Shown here: positions 1 to 10,577 of the stretch, piece after piece
Numbering within the stretch: position 1 is the stretch's first letter
Layout of the letters: the number at the start of each line of letters is the position of its first letter
Assembly (NCBI RefSeq): GCF_018394335.1
Contig: NZ_CP074572.1
Span: 2,418,001-2,482,000, forward strand
Direction: 5' to 3'
From: Shewanella dokdonensis
GTDB taxonomy: Bacteria; Pseudomonadota; Gammaproteobacteria; Enterobacterales; Shewanellaceae
Length of the DNA: 64,000 nt
Made by a program: the position numbers and the translations under genes
Notes under the pieces: generated by a model
What the model saw: only the letters and a program-made list of their open reading frames with translations
Database searches by the model: none
What the model was told of the DNA's origin: nothing

Positions 1-177
1 CATATGGCACCAGAACTGCTGCAATGGCTGCAACTGCTGAATCCCGCCAGTGGCTTTCGATTACTCAATCAACACCCTCGCCAGTTGCCGTCATTACTGC
101 TATACCTGCAACCTTGGTTGTGGCTTGCCGGGTTATGGTGGCTGGCGCTAAGAGCATTTCGCCAGCGGCAGTTGTGA
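1..177 (+). CDS. C-terminal end of a membrane protein, possibly an ABC-2 type permease (partial)
   Basis: An open frame enters from the left edge and stops at TGA 175-177. The visible 58 residues end in a Leu/Trp-rich hydrophobic stretch (QPWLWLAGLWWLALRAF) followed by a basic tail RQRQL. That is the usual shape of a last transmembrane helix with a cytoplasmic tail. The NPASGFRLLNQ segment before it would fit an ABC-2 type permease, but too little is present to assign a family. The upstream part lies outside the window. Confidence 0.5.
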   Translation, partial: HMAPELLQWLQLLNPASGFRLLNQHPRQLPSLLLYLQPWLWLAGLWWLALRAFRQRQL

Positions 178-324
178 CCGGGTTAACGCTGCGATGTTTA
201 TCCATGTTAGCCAAAGGGGTATTTGCGCAAATCATCACATTATCTGGGTGGTTCTACCGTTACTATGCGCCGTTGTATATCTGGCTCAAGGAGCCGAGTC
301 TGCTAAAATTATCAAGGAGTTATG

Positions 325-1606
325 ATGCAACCGCTCACTCCCTATTTGGCGCTCGATAACAAGGCTCAGCAGTTACTGGATCAGCGGGATAACTCGGTGA
401 TCCCATTGTCTTATTCGGAAGCGCAGATCCTGCATTGTTTGCTGGAAAAGCCTGAGGCGATTTTCAGTAAAGAGGCATTGCTGGCCGTCGGTTGGCCCGA
501 CCGGGTCGTGGCTCTGACTTCTCTGACGCAATGTATTAGTACCTTGCGGAAAAAGCTGGAACCTTATCCCGAGATCCAGCTAAAGACGGTGGCGCGCCGT
601 GGTTATGAACTGACCATCTCCGCTAGTTCTCATGTGCATATGCTGGCGCTCAACGATGGTCGGGCGATCCGCAAAGCATTGGTGGGTGTGTCCTGGTCGG
701 TGAAACTGTTTGGTATCACCTTGCTGACGCTGGTTTTATGTCTGTGGTGGTACTTCAGTGATGCCCATGTCATGCTCAAACATCTGCATCATTGGCCAGG
801 CTGATAGGCAAATTCTGCTGAATGTCGGTGGTTTTCACGGCATGGCACGGCTGTATCATCTCGACAGTGTTACCTCGTTACATCCGTCAATGTGGCAGAA
901 GCATCTGGCACCGGAAGGTAACCAAATTGAGGGGATGACCCACTTCGGTGCTTTTGCCGCAACAGATGGCAATAACTATTCCTTCACTATCTGCCCCGGT
1001 GCTGATACCGGTGAATGTGCTGGCGAGGGCATTATCAATATCACTGCGATCAAGGCCGAGCCTGCCGGGCTGAATATGCAGCAGTTTATTCCGCTCAGTA
1101 AGCAGATGGAGCAGCGCATTCGCTATAACCGGATTATTTTGCCGCCAGCTGAAAGTAACGCTGAAGTTACTGAACATAACTACCATGCCGATATCTATTT
1201 CCCGGTGGCGGGCGAACTGTTGGTACGTACCGATCTCAGCATGTCGCTGGTGTATGAAAATAGTGATAGCGGCCAGTTCTATTTTTCTGCCTGTCTGACC
1301 GATCAGAACTGCATCACTACCCCTATCAAATACCAGTTGCGTGGCCGTTTTCAGCAGTATCGTAGTGAAATTTCCGGCCAGCCAGCGGATGTGTTCCAAG
1401 TGACAGTGACCCAAAAAGAGCTGATTAAGCCAGATAACGTCAGTCACTCAGCAATGGATTTTTACCGGGAGATCCGCAAACACGATATCCGCGATGAAGA
1501 GCTGTATTTTTACCGTATCTATAGCGACCAGAAAACCGCCGTATGGCTGGTGCCATTGATGGGCAATATTGTGGCTTGGACGACTTACAACCAGGTGAGT
1601 CTCTGA
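325..1606 (+). CDS. ToxR/CadC-like membrane-anchored transcriptional regulator (one frameshift)
   Basis: The N-terminal ~95 residues form an OmpR-type winged helix: SYSEAQILHCLL, a recognition helix around TSLTQCISTLRKKL, and the wing VARRGYEL. One transmembrane helix follows (VKLFGITLLTLVLCLWWYF, about residues 134-152), then a periplasmic domain of about 260 residues that I do not recognise. This is the ToxR/CadC layout: cytoplasmic DNA binding, periplasmic sensing. The frame breaks at the CC of 796-797; removing one C joins LKHLHHW to ADRQILLNVGG. Two ATGs stand side by side at 322 and 325. The AAGGAG at 314-319 is better spaced for the second. The sensed signal and target genes are unknown. 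Confidence 0.7.
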
Positions 1607-1608
1607 TA

Positions 1609-1637
1609 ACACCAAGGCCCATTTAGGGCCTTGGTGT
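1609..1637. terminator. Hairpin between convergent regulator gene and uvrA
   Basis: A perfect 12-bp inverted repeat (1609-1620 pairing with 1626-1637, loop ATTTA) lies between the stop codons of two converging genes. Neither side has a clear T-tract, so it is a probable shared transcription end rather than a textbook terminator. Confidence 0.6.
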
Positions 1638-1653
1638 GCACAGCAAAAAAACG

Positions 1654-4479
1654 TTATTGCAACAGTGGTTTGAGGAAGCGGGCGGTATGTGATTCCGCAT
1701 GCTCGGCCACCTGTTCCGGTGTGCCCGCTACCAGAATGGTGCCGCCGCCTGAGCCGCCTTCTGGCCCTAAGTCTACAATCCAGTCTGCGGTTTTGATCAC
1801 ATCCAGATTATGCTCAATCACCACAATAGTGTTGCCTTGGGCTTTCAGTTTATGCAGTACATCCAGCAGCATTTGGATATCGGCAAAGTGCAGCCCTGTG
1901 GTGGGTTCATCCAGAATATACAGGGTCTGGCCGGTATCGCGTTTAGACAGTTCCTTGGCTAACTTCACCCGCTGCGCTTCACCGCCAGACAGCGTGGTGG
2001 CGCTCTGCCCGAGTTGCACGTAAGAAAGCCCCACATCCATCAAAGTTTGCAGTTTGCGGGCAATGGCCGGCACAGCATCAAAGAAGGTGCGGGCTTCTTC
2101 TACCGTCATGTTCAGCACTTCATGAATGCTTTTGCCCTTGTATCTCACTTCTAAGGTTTCGCGGTTATAGCGCTTGCCTTTACACACATCACAGGGCACA
2201 TACACATCCGGCAAAAAGTGCATCTCTACCTTGATCAAACCGTCACCCTGACAGGCTTCGCAGCGACCGCCTTTAACGTTAAAGGAGAAACGCCCTGGCT
2301 GATAACCGCGAGTACGCGCTTCCTGCGTGCCAGAAAACAGCTCACGGATCGGCGTAAAAATGCCTGTGTAAGTGGCAGGATTGGAACGCGGAGTGCGACC
2401 AATCGGGCTCTGATCGATATCCACCACTTTGTCGCACAGTTCCATGCCTTCAATACGGTCATAAGGCGCGGGTTCGTTGGCGGTGGCGCCGTTGAGCATC
2501 TTATGGGCAATACGGAAGAAGGTGTCGTTGATCAGCGTCGATTTACCAGAGCCAGATACCCCGGTGATGCAGGTCAGCAGCCCAATGGGAATTTCCAGAT
2601 TAACATTCTTGAGGTTATTACCGCGGGCGCCATACAGCTTGATCATCTTGTTGGGATCACATGCAGTACGGGGGCCGGGCACAGTAATTTTTTGCTTGCC
2701 AGACAGATATTGCCCGGTAAGTGACTGCTCACATTGCATGATGGTATTCAGGTCACCAGCGCAGATCACTTCACCACCATGAACCCCAGCACCGGGGCCA
2801 ATATCCACAATATAATCGGCACTGCGGATAGCATCTTCATCGTGTTCTACCACAATCACGGTATTGCCGAGATCGCGCAGATGGGTCAGGGTGCTCAACA
2901 GCCGTTCATTATCGCGTTGATGCAAACCAATGGACGGTTCATCCAGCACGTACATCACGCCCACTAACCCGGCGCCAATCTGGCTTGCCAGGCGGATACG
3001 CTGAGCTTCGCCGCCTGAGAGAGTATCGGCAGAGCGCGACAGCGTAAGATAATTCAGTCCAACATTGACCAGAAACCCGAGTCGATCCTGGATCTCTTTC
3101 AGTACCTTTTCGGCAATCTGCGCTTTCTGCCCATCAAATTTCAGCTCGGCAAAATAACGGCTGGTATGGCCGATAGACCAATCGGTCAGTTGTGGCAGGC
3201 TAACATCGCCGATAAACACATTGCGCGCTTCTTCACGCAAACGCGAGCCGCCACAGGTTTTACAAGGGCGGTTGCTGATGTATTTAGCCAGTTCTTCACG
3301 CACCGCGTTAGATTCGGTCTCGCGATAACGGCGATCCATATTGTTGAGGATGCCTTCAAATGGATGATTACGTATCACCACATCGCCACGGTCATTGATA
3401 TAACGGAAGGCGATTTTCTCCTCCCCAGAACCGTGCAGCACAATATCGCGGATTTTTTCCGGTAACTCGCAAAACGGGGTTTCCACTTTGAAGTGGTAGT
3501 GTTCTGCCAGCGAGGTCAGCATCTGGAAGTAATAGAAATTACGTCGATCCCAACCGCGAATTGCACCACCCGCCAGCGACAGTTCATCATTGGTAATGAC
3601 TCTTTCTGGATCGAAAAACTGCTGGACTCCCAGACCATCACAAGTAGGACAAGCGCCCGCCGGATTGTTGAAGGAGAACAGCCGAGGTTCCAGTTCCGCC
3701 ATAGAGTAGCCACACTGGCTACAGGCAAAGTTAGCGGAGAACAGCAACGGTGCCGCTGCGGTGTTGTCCATGCTGACAACCGTTGCAATACCGCCCGAGA
3801 GTTCCAGTGCGGTTTCAAAGGATTCAGCCAGACGCTGTTGCAGATCGGCGCGGACTTTAAAGCGATCCACCACTACTTCAATGGTGTGTTTGACTTGCAG
3901 TTCCAGCTCTGGCGGATCGGAAAGGTCACACACTTCACCATCGATACGGGCGCGGATGTAGCCTTGTGCCGCCAGATTTTGCAGCAGTTTGACATGCTCA
4001 CCTTTACGGCCTTGTACCACGGGCGCCAGCAACATCATGCGCTCACCTTCTGGCAGTGCCAGCACCTGATCCACCATCTGGCTCACGGTTTGCGCGGCCA
4101 AGGGTTCGCCGTGGGTCGGGCAGCGCGGCTCGCCAACGCGGGCATACAACAAGCGCAGGTAATCGTACACCTCGGTAATGGTGCCGACGGTAGAGCGCGG
4201 GTTATGGGATGTTGATTTCTGCTCGATGGAGATCGCCGGGCTCAAGCCTTCGATATGATCCACATCGGGCTTTTCCATCAGGCTTAGGAATTGTCGGGCA
4301 TAGGCTGACAGGGATTCTACATAGCGGCGCTGACCTTCGGCGTAGAGCGTGTCGAACGCCAGTGAGGATTTGCCGGAACCAGATAACCCGGTGATAACAA
4401 TCAATTTATCGCGGGGAATGGTGAGATTGATATTTTTTAGGTTATGGGTGCGGGCACCGCGGATTTCTATCTTATCCAT
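1654..4479 (-). CDS. uvrA: UvrA, excinuclease ABC subunit A
   Basis: ATPase that scans DNA for bulky lesions and loads UvrB in nucleotide excision repair; it acts as a cytoplasmic dimer. Both ABC modules are visible: Walker [10 protein letters not shown] near residue 31 and GVSGSGKST near 640, two LSGGEAQR signature motifs, and zinc-binding Cys pairs (CSQC...CPTC; CEAC...CDVC). Length from the chosen start is 941 residues, matching the usual 940. An in-frame extension to 4542 exists, but the conserved protein begins at [14 protein letters not shown], so I place the start at 4479. The gene is intact although many neighbours are broken. I saw no convincing LexA box just upstream. Confidence 0.98.
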   Translation of the reverse strand: MDKIEIRGARTHNLKNINLTIPRDKLIVITGLSGSGKSSLAFDTLYAEGQRRYVESLSAYARQFLSLMEKPDVDHIEGLSPAISIEQKSTSHNPRSTVGTITEVYDYLRLLYARVGEPRCPTHGEPLAAQTVSQMVDQVLALPEGERMMLLAPVVQGRKGEHVKLLQNLAAQGYIRARIDGEVCDLSDPPELELQVKHTIEVVVDRFKVRADLQQRLAESFETALELSGGIATVVSMDNTAAAPLLFSANFACSQCGYSMAELEPRLFSFNNPAGACPTCDGLGVQQFFDPERVITNDELSLAGGAIRGWDRRNFYYFQMLTSLAEHYHFKVETPFCELPEKIRDIVLHGSGEEKIAFRYINDRGDVVIRNHPFEGILNNMDRRYRETESNAVREELAKYISNRPCKTCGGSRLREEARNVFIGDVSLPQLTDWSIGHTSRYFAELKFDGQKAQIAEKVLKEIQDRLGFLVNVGLNYLTLSRSADTLSGGEAQRIRLASQIGAGLVGVMYVLDEPSIGLHQRDNERLLSTLTHLRDLGNTVIVVEHDEDAIRSADYIVDIGPGAGVHGGEVICAGDLNTIMQCEQSLTGQYLSGKQKITVPGPRTACDPNKMIKLYGARGNNLKNVNLEIPIGLLTCITGVSGSGKSTLINDTFFRIAHKMLNGATANEPAPYDRIEGMELCDKVVDIDQSPIGRTPRSNPATYTGIFTPIRELFSGTQEARTRGYQPGRFSFNVKGGRCEACQGDGLIKVEMHFLPDVYVPCDVCKGKRYNRETLEVRYKGKSIHEVLNMTVEEARTFFDAVPAIARKLQTLMDVGLSYVQLGQSATTLSGGEAQRVKLAKELSKRDTGQTLYILDEPTTGLHFADIQMLLDVLHKLKAQGNTIVVIEHNLDVIKTADWIVDLGPEGGSGGGTILVAGTPEQVAEHAESHTARFLKPLLQ

Positions 4480-4628
4480 CGCTGAAATTGCTGACTGCTG
4501 GCCGAAGAAAAAGACGATCAGTATCGCATAAATTGCCGCCATCTCCTAGTGATTGCCCGCTATTTTAACAACTAGCGAGCCGTCATGGCCTGGCGCTAAA
4601 TCCCTATCAAAGTAACGGTTTTTAAACG

Positions 4629-5519
4629 CTATTCCGGTTCATCTACGGTACAATGTAACGCCTGCCGCAGGTAACACACCACTTTTTCCGCACGGCTGGA
4701 TAAGGGCCATTCCTGACGGTGGATCAGCCATAGTGTATCGACCACGGATACCGAGGTTTCTACGACCTTAATGGCCTGTTGGTTGGCAAAAGATATCCGC
4801 GCAAAATGAGGCAGTACCGTAAATCCTAAGCCCCTGGCGACCGGCTCCAATAACAGGCTTACCTGATTGCTAAAGCCGGTGACAGGTAAACTGCTAATGC
4901 CGGGATTACCAGGAAAACAGCGGCTTAACAGGCGGGTCGCCATGGCGCGACCATCAGGATGATCGATAAACCCCAGTTGCATTAAGTCTTGCCAGTGTTC
5001 AATCGTTTTGTTGGCGGGGATCACCAACTCTAACGGCTCTTTGGTAAAACAGCTGGCATTGAGGCGGGCATCGTCCGGTTTGGTACTGGTTAAACCAAGC
5101 TCATAGTGATTACTCAACACAGCTTGCAGCACTTCGGTATCGGGAGCAAAACGGTGACGGATGATCAGCCCCGCATGCTGCTGTTGCAGATCTAATAACA
5201 GCGGATACAAGCGCAGACCGATACTGCCAGGCGAAACAATACCAATGTCACCGCAAGTGGCTTCCGCCTCCGTTAAGCGCATCTGTAAACGGTTTTCGGC
5301 CGTTTCCATCTCTTGCTGATAGTGCAGCAGTGCTACACCGGCGGGCGTTAGCTGCATCTCGCGGCCACGGCGGATCAACAAGGTGCCAAACTGCCGTTCC
5401 AGTTGTCGCATCTGCTGGCTGACCGCTGCTTGCGTAATCCCCAAACGTTCGGCGGTGCGAGTAAAATTTTTCATCTCACTCAGTGCCACAAATGTGCGTA
5501 ACCACAGTGGATTAATCAT
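4629..5519 (-). CDS. LysR-family transcriptional regulator
   Basis: At 296 residues this has the normal LysR length. The N-terminal helix-turn-helix is clear (NFTRTAERLGITQAAVSQQMRQLE, residues ~18-41), followed by the LTPAG motif and a periplasmic-binding-protein-like effector domain. It is transcribed away from the ene-reductase gene starting at 5628, with a ~108-bp AT-rich gap between them. That divergent layout is typical of a LysR activator controlling its neighbour. The effector is not predictable from sequence. Confidence 0.9.
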   Translation of the reverse strand: MINPLWLRTFVALSEMKNFTRTAERLGITQAAVSQQMRQLERQFGTLLIRRGREMQLTPAGVALLHYQQEMETAENRLQMRLTEAEATCGDIGIVSPGSIGLRLYPLLLDLQQQHAGLIIRHRFAPDTEVLQAVLSNHYELGLTSTKPDDARLNASCFTKEPLELVIPANKTIEHWQDLMQLGFIDHPDGRAMATRLLSRCFPGNPGISSLPVTGFSNQVSLLLEPVARGLGFTVLPHFARISFANQQAIKVVETSVSVVDTLWLIHRQEWPLSSRAEKVVCYLRQALHCTVDEPE

Positions 5520-5627
5520 AAGTAAAATTTATTGAAGCCATAATTTAATACCGGTTCATATTATAGTTATAACTTCCTAGACTGATACGATTAAATTTTT
5601 GGTATTGCATCCGTTGATGAGGTAGTT

Positions 5628-6742
5628 ATGACTGCAATTTTTTCTCCTTACACCCTAAAAGGTGTGACACTGCGTAACCGTATTGCCGTGCCTCCTATGT
5701 GTCAGTACAGCGCTGTCAATGGTTACACCACCGACTGGCATGAAGCGCATTATGCCGCTATTGCTCGCGGCGGTGCTGGGCTGGTGATTGTTGAAGCTAC
5801 TGGGGTTTCTCCTGACGGCCGGATCACTCCTGCTTGTACCGGACTTTGGGAAGATGGGCAGATCCAGGGGATGGCGCGGGTTGCCAAAGCGATAAAAGCT
5901 GGTGGCGCGGTTCCTGGAATTCAAATCGGTCATGCTGGGCGTAAAGCCAGTGTTAACCGACCTTGGGAAGGGGACGATCATATTCCGTCTGATCAGCCCA
6001 ATGGTTGGGACACCATTGCGCCATCAGCCATCGCGTTTGGCGGTGGGTTATCCAAGGTGCCAAAGGCCATGACCCTTGATGATATCCAGCGGGTTAAAGC
6101 GGACTTTGTCGCGGCTGCCCAGCGGGCGCTTGCTGCCGGTTTTGAGTGGCTGGAACTGCATTTTGCCCACGGTTATCTGGCGCAGACCTTTTTTCACGTG
6201 CAGCTAATCAGCGTACAGATGCTTATGGCGGTGATTTTGCCGGACGTAGCCGCTTCTTACTGGAAACGCTGCAAGCCGTGCGTGAAGTTTGGCCTGAGCA
6301 TCTGCCACTGACTGCCCGTTTTGGGGTGATTGAGTTCGATGGCCACGATGAAGAAACCTTAGCGGAGTCTATTGAGTTAACCCGGCAGTTTAAACATGCT
6401 GGTTTGGATATGCTCAATGTCAGCATGGGCTTCTCCACCCAGAACGCGAATGTCCCGTGGGGGCCAGGTTTTATGGTGCCAATTGCAGCCAAAGTCGGGC
6501 GTGAAGCCGAACTGGCCGTAGCCACTGGCTGGTGTCTTGATAATCCGTTAATGGCAGAAAAGGCCGTGGCAGATAAACAGATTGAATTGGTGATGATTGG
6601 GCGTGCCCATCTTGTTAATCCTCATTATCCGATGCAGATAGCCCAAGCTCTCGGCGTTGAAAAACCCGCCTCAGTGCTGCCAGAGCAGTATGCCTATTGG
6701 TTATCCCGCTATCATGGTTCGGGGACTGGTTCATCCCTGTAA
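5628..6742 (+). CDS. NADH:flavin oxidoreductase, YqjM/xenobiotic-reductase class of Old Yellow Enzymes (one frameshift)
   Basis: An FMN-dependent ene-reductase that reduces activated C=C bonds of unsaturated carbonyls or nitro compounds. The N-terminus IAVPPMCQYSA carries the class-typical Cys. IQIGHAGRKAS and the catalytic LHFAHGYL follow, then NQRTDAYGG and the FMN-phosphate end MIGRAHLVNPHYP. The frame breaks at the T6 run 6189-6194. A seventh T gives AQTFFSRAANQRTDAYGG, the family sequence, so the gene is probably intact in the organism. It is divergent from a LysR gene that likely regulates it and ends just before a terminator hairpin. The natural substrate is unknown. Confidence 0.88.
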
Positions 6743-6761
6743 GCGTGTGATATTGCCAGCA

Positions 6762-6786
6762 ACACCCGCGCCATGCGGGTGTTTTA
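6762..6786 (+). terminator. Rho-independent terminator after the ene-reductase
   Basis: An 8-bp stem ACACCCGC/GCGGGTGT with loop GCCAT (6762-6782) is followed by a short T-tract. It lies 20 bp after the stop codon. Confidence 0.75.
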
Positions 6787-6994
6787 CTCTGGCCACTGCG
6801 GTGTTGCAGCTTGGCTGATAAGGGCAATAACATTAACGCAATTTAATCAAACTATCTTTTTGATAACTCGCTAATTTATCTTTTACTACCGAATCGTGAT
6901 CGCAACGGTGGGATTTCCCTTTGGGCGGGAAAAAGCTTCGTGTTAAACTGCACCTCCTTTCCTTAAATAAAACTGAACTCAGGGCAAAAACAAC

Positions 6995-8360
6995 ATGGCC
7001 AATGCTGGACTTTCCGGAACTGAGAAAAAGTCGCCTTCTCTTTAGCCAGTGTGTTTGGATTACGCATGCTGGGCCTGTTTATGATCATGCCGGTGTTTGC
7101 ACTTTATGGGCAGCACTTACAAGGATTTTCACCACTGTGGGTGGGAATTGCCATCGGCGCGTACGGGTTGACACAAGCATTACTGCAAATCCCAATGGGG
7201 ATACTGTCCGATAAAATTGGCCGCAAACCCGTGATCCTCGGTGGCCTAGTGTTATTTGCTATCGGCAGTGTGGTGGCGGCCATGTCCACTACAATTTACG
7301 GCGTGGTGGCGGGACGAGCCATACAAGGCATGGGCGCTATTGCCGCAGCGGTGCTGGCCTTGGCTGCCGACCTCACCCGTGATGAGCAGCGCACTAAAGT
7401 GATGGCCATTATCGGCATGTGTATTGGTGGCTCTTTTGCGGTTTCCTTACTGTTGGGGCCAATCGTGGCGCAACATCTGGGGCTCGCTGGCTTGTTCGCA
7501 CTCACTGGCGTGCTGGCACTTGTTGGTATGGGGATCATGCAGCTGTTGGTGCCTAATCCGGTACACCATGCACCTGCGGGGATACTTCGGCGCAGGCCGG
7601 TAAACTGTGGCAGATGCTGAAAGATCCACAACTGTTCCGCTTGGATGCCGGGATTTTCTTGCTGCATCTGGTCTTAACCGCGGTGTTTGTGGCGCTGCCG
7701 CTGGATTTGGTGGACGCCGGACTTGTGAAAGAAAAACACTGGTTGCTGTATTTCCCGGCGTTTGTCTGTTCCTTTATGTTGATGGTGCCGATGATCATCA
7801 TCGGGGTGAAACGGCAAAATACCAAACAGATGTTCCAGATAGCCTTGGTGATTATGGTGTTAGCCTTGGCGCTGATGGCATCCTTGCCGCACAATCTGGT
7901 GGCGTTGAGTGTCGCCGTTATTGCCTTTTTTACTGGCTTCAATTACCTAGAAGCCTCACTGCCAAGCTTAATCTCCAAGTTTTGTCCAGTAGGCGCTAAA
8001 GGCTCCGCAATGGGCGTTTACTCCACCAGTCAGTTCCTCGGGGCATTCTGTGGCGGCCTTTTTGGTGGTGGTGCTTACCAATGGTTGGGGTCTACTGGCG
8101 TGTTTATGGTAGCTGTGGTGCTGATGTTGATCTGGATTGGACTTACCTTTGGTATGCGTAATCCCAAACTGCTCAAAAGTTACACGCTGGAAGCCGCAGT
8201 TAAGGGACGTGAGCAAGCGCAGCAGATGGCCGCCAAATTGTCTCAACTTGAAGGGGTTGCCGAAGCTATTGTTGTGCTTGAAGAAAAGGTTGCTTACCTC
8301 AAGGTCAACGATCAATTCGATTTAACGGCAGCGCGAGCTGTGCTAGGCTCTGCCAATTAA
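6995..8360 (+). CDS. MFS transporter with C-terminal YAM-type domain, YajR-like (two frameshifts)
   Basis: A twelve-helix major facilitator with the drug:proton antiporter loop motif GILSDKIGRKPVI between helices 2 and 3. The C-terminal ~60 residues after helix 12 form a small soluble ferredoxin-like segment (KLSQLEGVAEAIVVLEEKVAYLKV). This extra domain is the hallmark of YajR. The frame breaks at TTT 7041-7043 (one more T gives SPSLLASVFGLRMLG) and at the G4 run 7578-7581 (a fifth G gives APAGDTSAQAGKLW). Start ATG 6995 was chosen because it is the only Met in the correct frame upstream of helix 1. It lies 37 bp before ssb. YajR substrates are uncertain. Confidence 0.85.
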
Positions 8361-8397
8361 GCTCAACATAAAAGATTAAGAATCGCAGGAGATTTTC

Positions 8398-9063
8398 ATG
8401 GCCAGTCGTGGTGTTAACAAGGTAATTCTGGTAGGCAATCTGGGGCAGGACCCCGAAGTGCGCTATATGCCAAACGGCAATGCTGTAGCAAATATCACCG
8501 TGGCGACCAGTGATACCTGGAAGGATCAGCAGGGACAGCAACAGGAACGTACCGAGTGGCATCGTGTGGTCATCTTCGGCAAGCTGGCTGAAGTGGCCGG
8601 GGAATATCTGCGTAAAGGTTCGCAAGTATATCTGGAAGGTCGCCTGCAAACCCGTAAGTGGAAGGATCAAGGTGGTCAGGATCGCTACACTACCGAGGTG
8701 GTTATCGATATGCAGGGTAGCATGCAGATGCTGGGTGGTCGTCAGCAGAATCAAGGTGGCGCACCAGCGCAGGGCGGTAATATGGGCGGTGGTTATACTG
8801 CGCCTCAGGGCGGTAATCAGTATGCTGCTCCACAGCAATCCCAGCCACAGTACGCGGCACCACAGCCGTCAGCACCGCAGTACAATGCTCCGCAACAGGC
8901 GGCTCCGGCTTATCAACAGCCACAGCAGAACAGTGGTTATGCGCCTAAACCGCAATCGCAGCAGCGCCCTGCACCACAACCTCAGCAGCAACCACAACAG
9001 CAGCCACAGCAGAATTACACACCAGATCTGGATGATGGCTGGGATGATGATATCCCGTTCTAG
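8398..9063 (+). CDS. ssb: Single-stranded DNA-binding protein SSB
   Basis: A tetrameric OB-fold protein that coats single-stranded DNA in replication, recombination and repair. Residues 1 to ~110 are the OB fold ([42 protein letters not shown]). A long Gly/Gln/Pro-rich linker follows, ending in the acidic tip DDDIPF that recruits partner proteins. It is 221 residues because of the extended Q/P linker, which contains many CAGCC-type codons. GGAG lies 6-7 bases before the ATG, and a strong terminator follows. In many gammaproteobacteria ssb adjoins uvrA; here three genes intervene. Confidence 0.98.
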   Translation: MASRGVNKVILVGNLGQDPEVRYMPNGNAVANITVATSDTWKDQQGQQQERTEWHRVVIFGKLAEVAGEYLRKGSQVYLEGRLQTRKWKDQGGQDRYTTEVVIDMQGSMQMLGGRQQNQGGAPAQGGNMGGGYTAPQGGNQYAAPQQSQPQYAAPQPSAPQYNAPQQAAPAYQQPQQNSGYAPKPQSQQRPAPQPQQQPQQQPQQNYTPDLDDGWDDDIPF

Positions 9064-9102
9064 GATGGGGTTGGTGAGTATTCACCGTGTCAGTTTCTAT
9101 GG

Positions 9103-9130
9103 AAAAGCCACTGTTCGCAGTGGCTTTTTT
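9103..9130 (+). terminator. Rho-independent terminator of ssb
   Basis: An 11-bp stem AAAAGCCACTG/CAGTGGCTTTT with loop TTCG is followed directly by T residues, 40 bp after the ssb stop. Confidence 0.9.
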
Positions 9131-9245
9131 GTCGGGTTAATCCAGACCCAAACTTTGTTTAGGGCGCCGCATATCATTCGATGTGAAGATAATCTCAGGC
9201 AGAAAGCTCAAATGCCTTGGCGGACATAGATGTCCAAGAATGGCC

Positions 9246-9417
9246 TCTCAGCTACACCATTTCTCAGCAACATCCTCGCGTCGCCAGGGTCGCGTTGTCT
9301 GCATTTGCGGAGTAATACAGCTCTTTTGCCCCATTCTGTGCTGCTTTGGTAATGGTGAGTTCCAAAGCCTATTGAGAAAATTTTAGTGATGCTACAGAGT
9401 AACGGTGGCGATTCACA
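9246..9417. repeat. Dispersed repeat type A, copy 1
   Basis: About 170 bp that recurs at 9641-9811 with small differences. Shared blocks include CACCATTT.TCAGCAACATCCTC, GCGTTGTCTGCA.TTGCGGAGTAAT, TTTGCCCCATTCTGTGCTGC, and GTGATGCTACAGAGTAACGG. No gene reads through it. The stretch 9131-9818 holds only these repeats. Confidence 0.8.
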
Positions 9418-9604
9418 TCGTTCTATTCTGAGTCAAAGGAATAGGCTATGCCTATGCAAACTGCGTTTGCTAAAGTCGTGAGCTACCGCGCTCACAATGC
9501 GGCCAAAGGGCGATGCTCGTCCATCGCCCCTTGGAACCCCGAGGACGCCCCACGCCACTGACAACTCTTCGGTTTTATGCTGAAAATGGCTACACTCAGG
9601 ATTC
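9416..9604. repeat. Dispersed repeat type B, copy 1
   Basis: This segment matches 10344-10577. Both begin CATCGTTC(T/C)ATTCTGAG, continue through GGAAT...CTATGCCTAT and CCGCGCTCAC, and share the core CCCCGAGGACGCCCCACG followed by CACTGACAACTCTTC and GCTGAAAATGGCTACACTCA. The end of the unit (GCTGAAAATGG) forms an imperfect inverted pair with CCATTTTTCAGC at the start of the neighbouring A unit, so an RNA or cruciform could fold. Confidence 0.75.
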
Positions 9605-9640
9605 GCGTCCTGCTCAACCTTCGCGCTTCGGCATCCATGC

Positions 9641-9811
9641 CTCAGCCACACCATTTTTCAGCAACATCCTCAGCTGTGCCGAAGGGGAAATGGCGTTGTC
9701 TGCACTTGCGGAGTAATCACCTTTGCCCCATTCTGTGCTGCTTTGGTAATGGTGAGTTCCAAGTCTATTGAGCAAATTTTAGTGATGCTACAGAGTAACG
9801 GTGCGATTCAC
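9641..9811. repeat. Dispersed repeat type A, copy 2
   Basis: Direct repeat of 9246-9417, in the same orientation. It ends a few bases before the 3' end of the SMR gene at 9819, so the efflux gene has repeat sequence on both sides (this copy, and the B copy at 10344-10577). Confidence 0.8.
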
Positions 9812-9818
9812 TGTTGGC

Positions 9819-10151
9819 TCAATGAGTGCTAGTTTTAGACAGCAGATTAAGTACAGCAACACCACATACGATTAATCCGATGCCAAAAAATCCCCATGCG
9901 TCCATTTTCTGTCCATAGACAATCCACGCAATCACAGTGACGCAAGCTACCCCTAAGCCAGCCCAAACCGCATAGGCAATGGCAACGGGTATCGCTTTAA
10001 GGGATAACGATAGGAAATAAAAAGAAATAACGTAGCCAAGGCAAACAACAAAGGAAGGAAGTAGTTTAGTAAAACCATCGGTAGACTTTAATGTTGTCGT
10101 CGCCATTACTTCACCGAGTATCGCAATAGTTAAGAACAGCCAATTTTTCAC
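9819..10151 (-). CDS. Small multidrug resistance (SMR) family efflux protein, EmrE/QacE-like
   Basis: A 110-residue, four-helix inner-membrane protein of the SMR family, which works as a dimer exchanging protons for cationic compounds such as quaternary ammonium dyes. The essential membrane glutamate is visible near residue 14 in [13 protein letters not shown], and the helix-3 signature region [15 protein letters not shown] is present. The start codon is GTG (10149-10151). The gene stands alone between copies of a dispersed repeat, close to an integron-type cassette array, and has an 18-bp palindrome ~140 bp upstream. Its substrate could be a drug, guanidinium or a polyamine; the sequence alone does not settle this. 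Confidence 0.88.
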   Translation of the reverse strand: MKNWLFLTIAILGEVMATTTLKSTDGFTKLLPSFVVCLGYVISFYFLSLSLKAIPVAIAYAVWAGLGVACVTVIAWIVYGQKMDAWGFFGIGLIVCGVAVLNLLSKTSTH

Positions 10152-10290
10152 AAAAACACCCTTATGTAGGATTAGATCAAGGCTAAGTATAAGGAGCGTT
10201 GTGATTAAATATCAGTCTTGTTAAAACACTAAATATCTGTGCAATACTGCCCAGTTAAAGTCAGCGCAGTCTACCGTACCCATAGTAGTC

Positions 10291-10308
10291 ATGAGTCAGT
10301 TGACTCAT
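10291..10308. promoter_or_regulatory. Perfect palindrome upstream of the SMR gene
   Basis: ATGAGTCA-GT-TGACTCAT is an 8-bp perfect inverted repeat with a 2-bp spacer. The size and symmetry suit a dimeric repressor site. It lies 140 bp upstream of the SMR start, so a link to that gene is only positional. Confidence 0.35.
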
Positions 10309-10343
10309 AGTAATGTAATAGAGTGACTATCGTAATGGGGGAT

Positions 10344-10577
10344 TCATCGTTCCATTCTGAGCTGAAGGAATCTATGCCTATACTGCGTTGCTTAAGTCGC
10401 GAGCTTCCGCGCTCACTCTGTGGCCAAAGGGTGATACTCGTCCTTCGAACGACATCCTTGGCTCACGCTCATAAGCTCACTCATCGAAGATGAATATTTG
10501 CCCTTATAACCCCGAGGACGCCCCACGTCACTGACAACTCTTCTGCTTTATGCTGAAAATGGCTACACTCAGGATTC
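10344..10577. repeat. Dispersed repeat type B, copy 2
   Basis: Second copy of the 9416-9604 unit, in the same orientation. It is longer because of an insertion around 10450-10505 that includes GCTCACGCTCATAAGCTCACTCA. The shared core CCCCGAGGACGCCCCACG is at 10510-10527. After 10577 similarity to the other copy fades. Confidence 0.75.

Noticed and set aside
3493..4215. Long open frame (240 codons) antisense to uvrA, and several others in uvrA, fdnG and the GMC gene
   Set aside because: They mirror a strongly conserved gene on the other strand, have Arg/His/Gln-rich content and no ribosome binding sites.
4480..4628. LexA (SOS) box upstream of uvrA
   Set aside because: I looked for CTGT-N8-ACAG and found no acceptable match in the gap.
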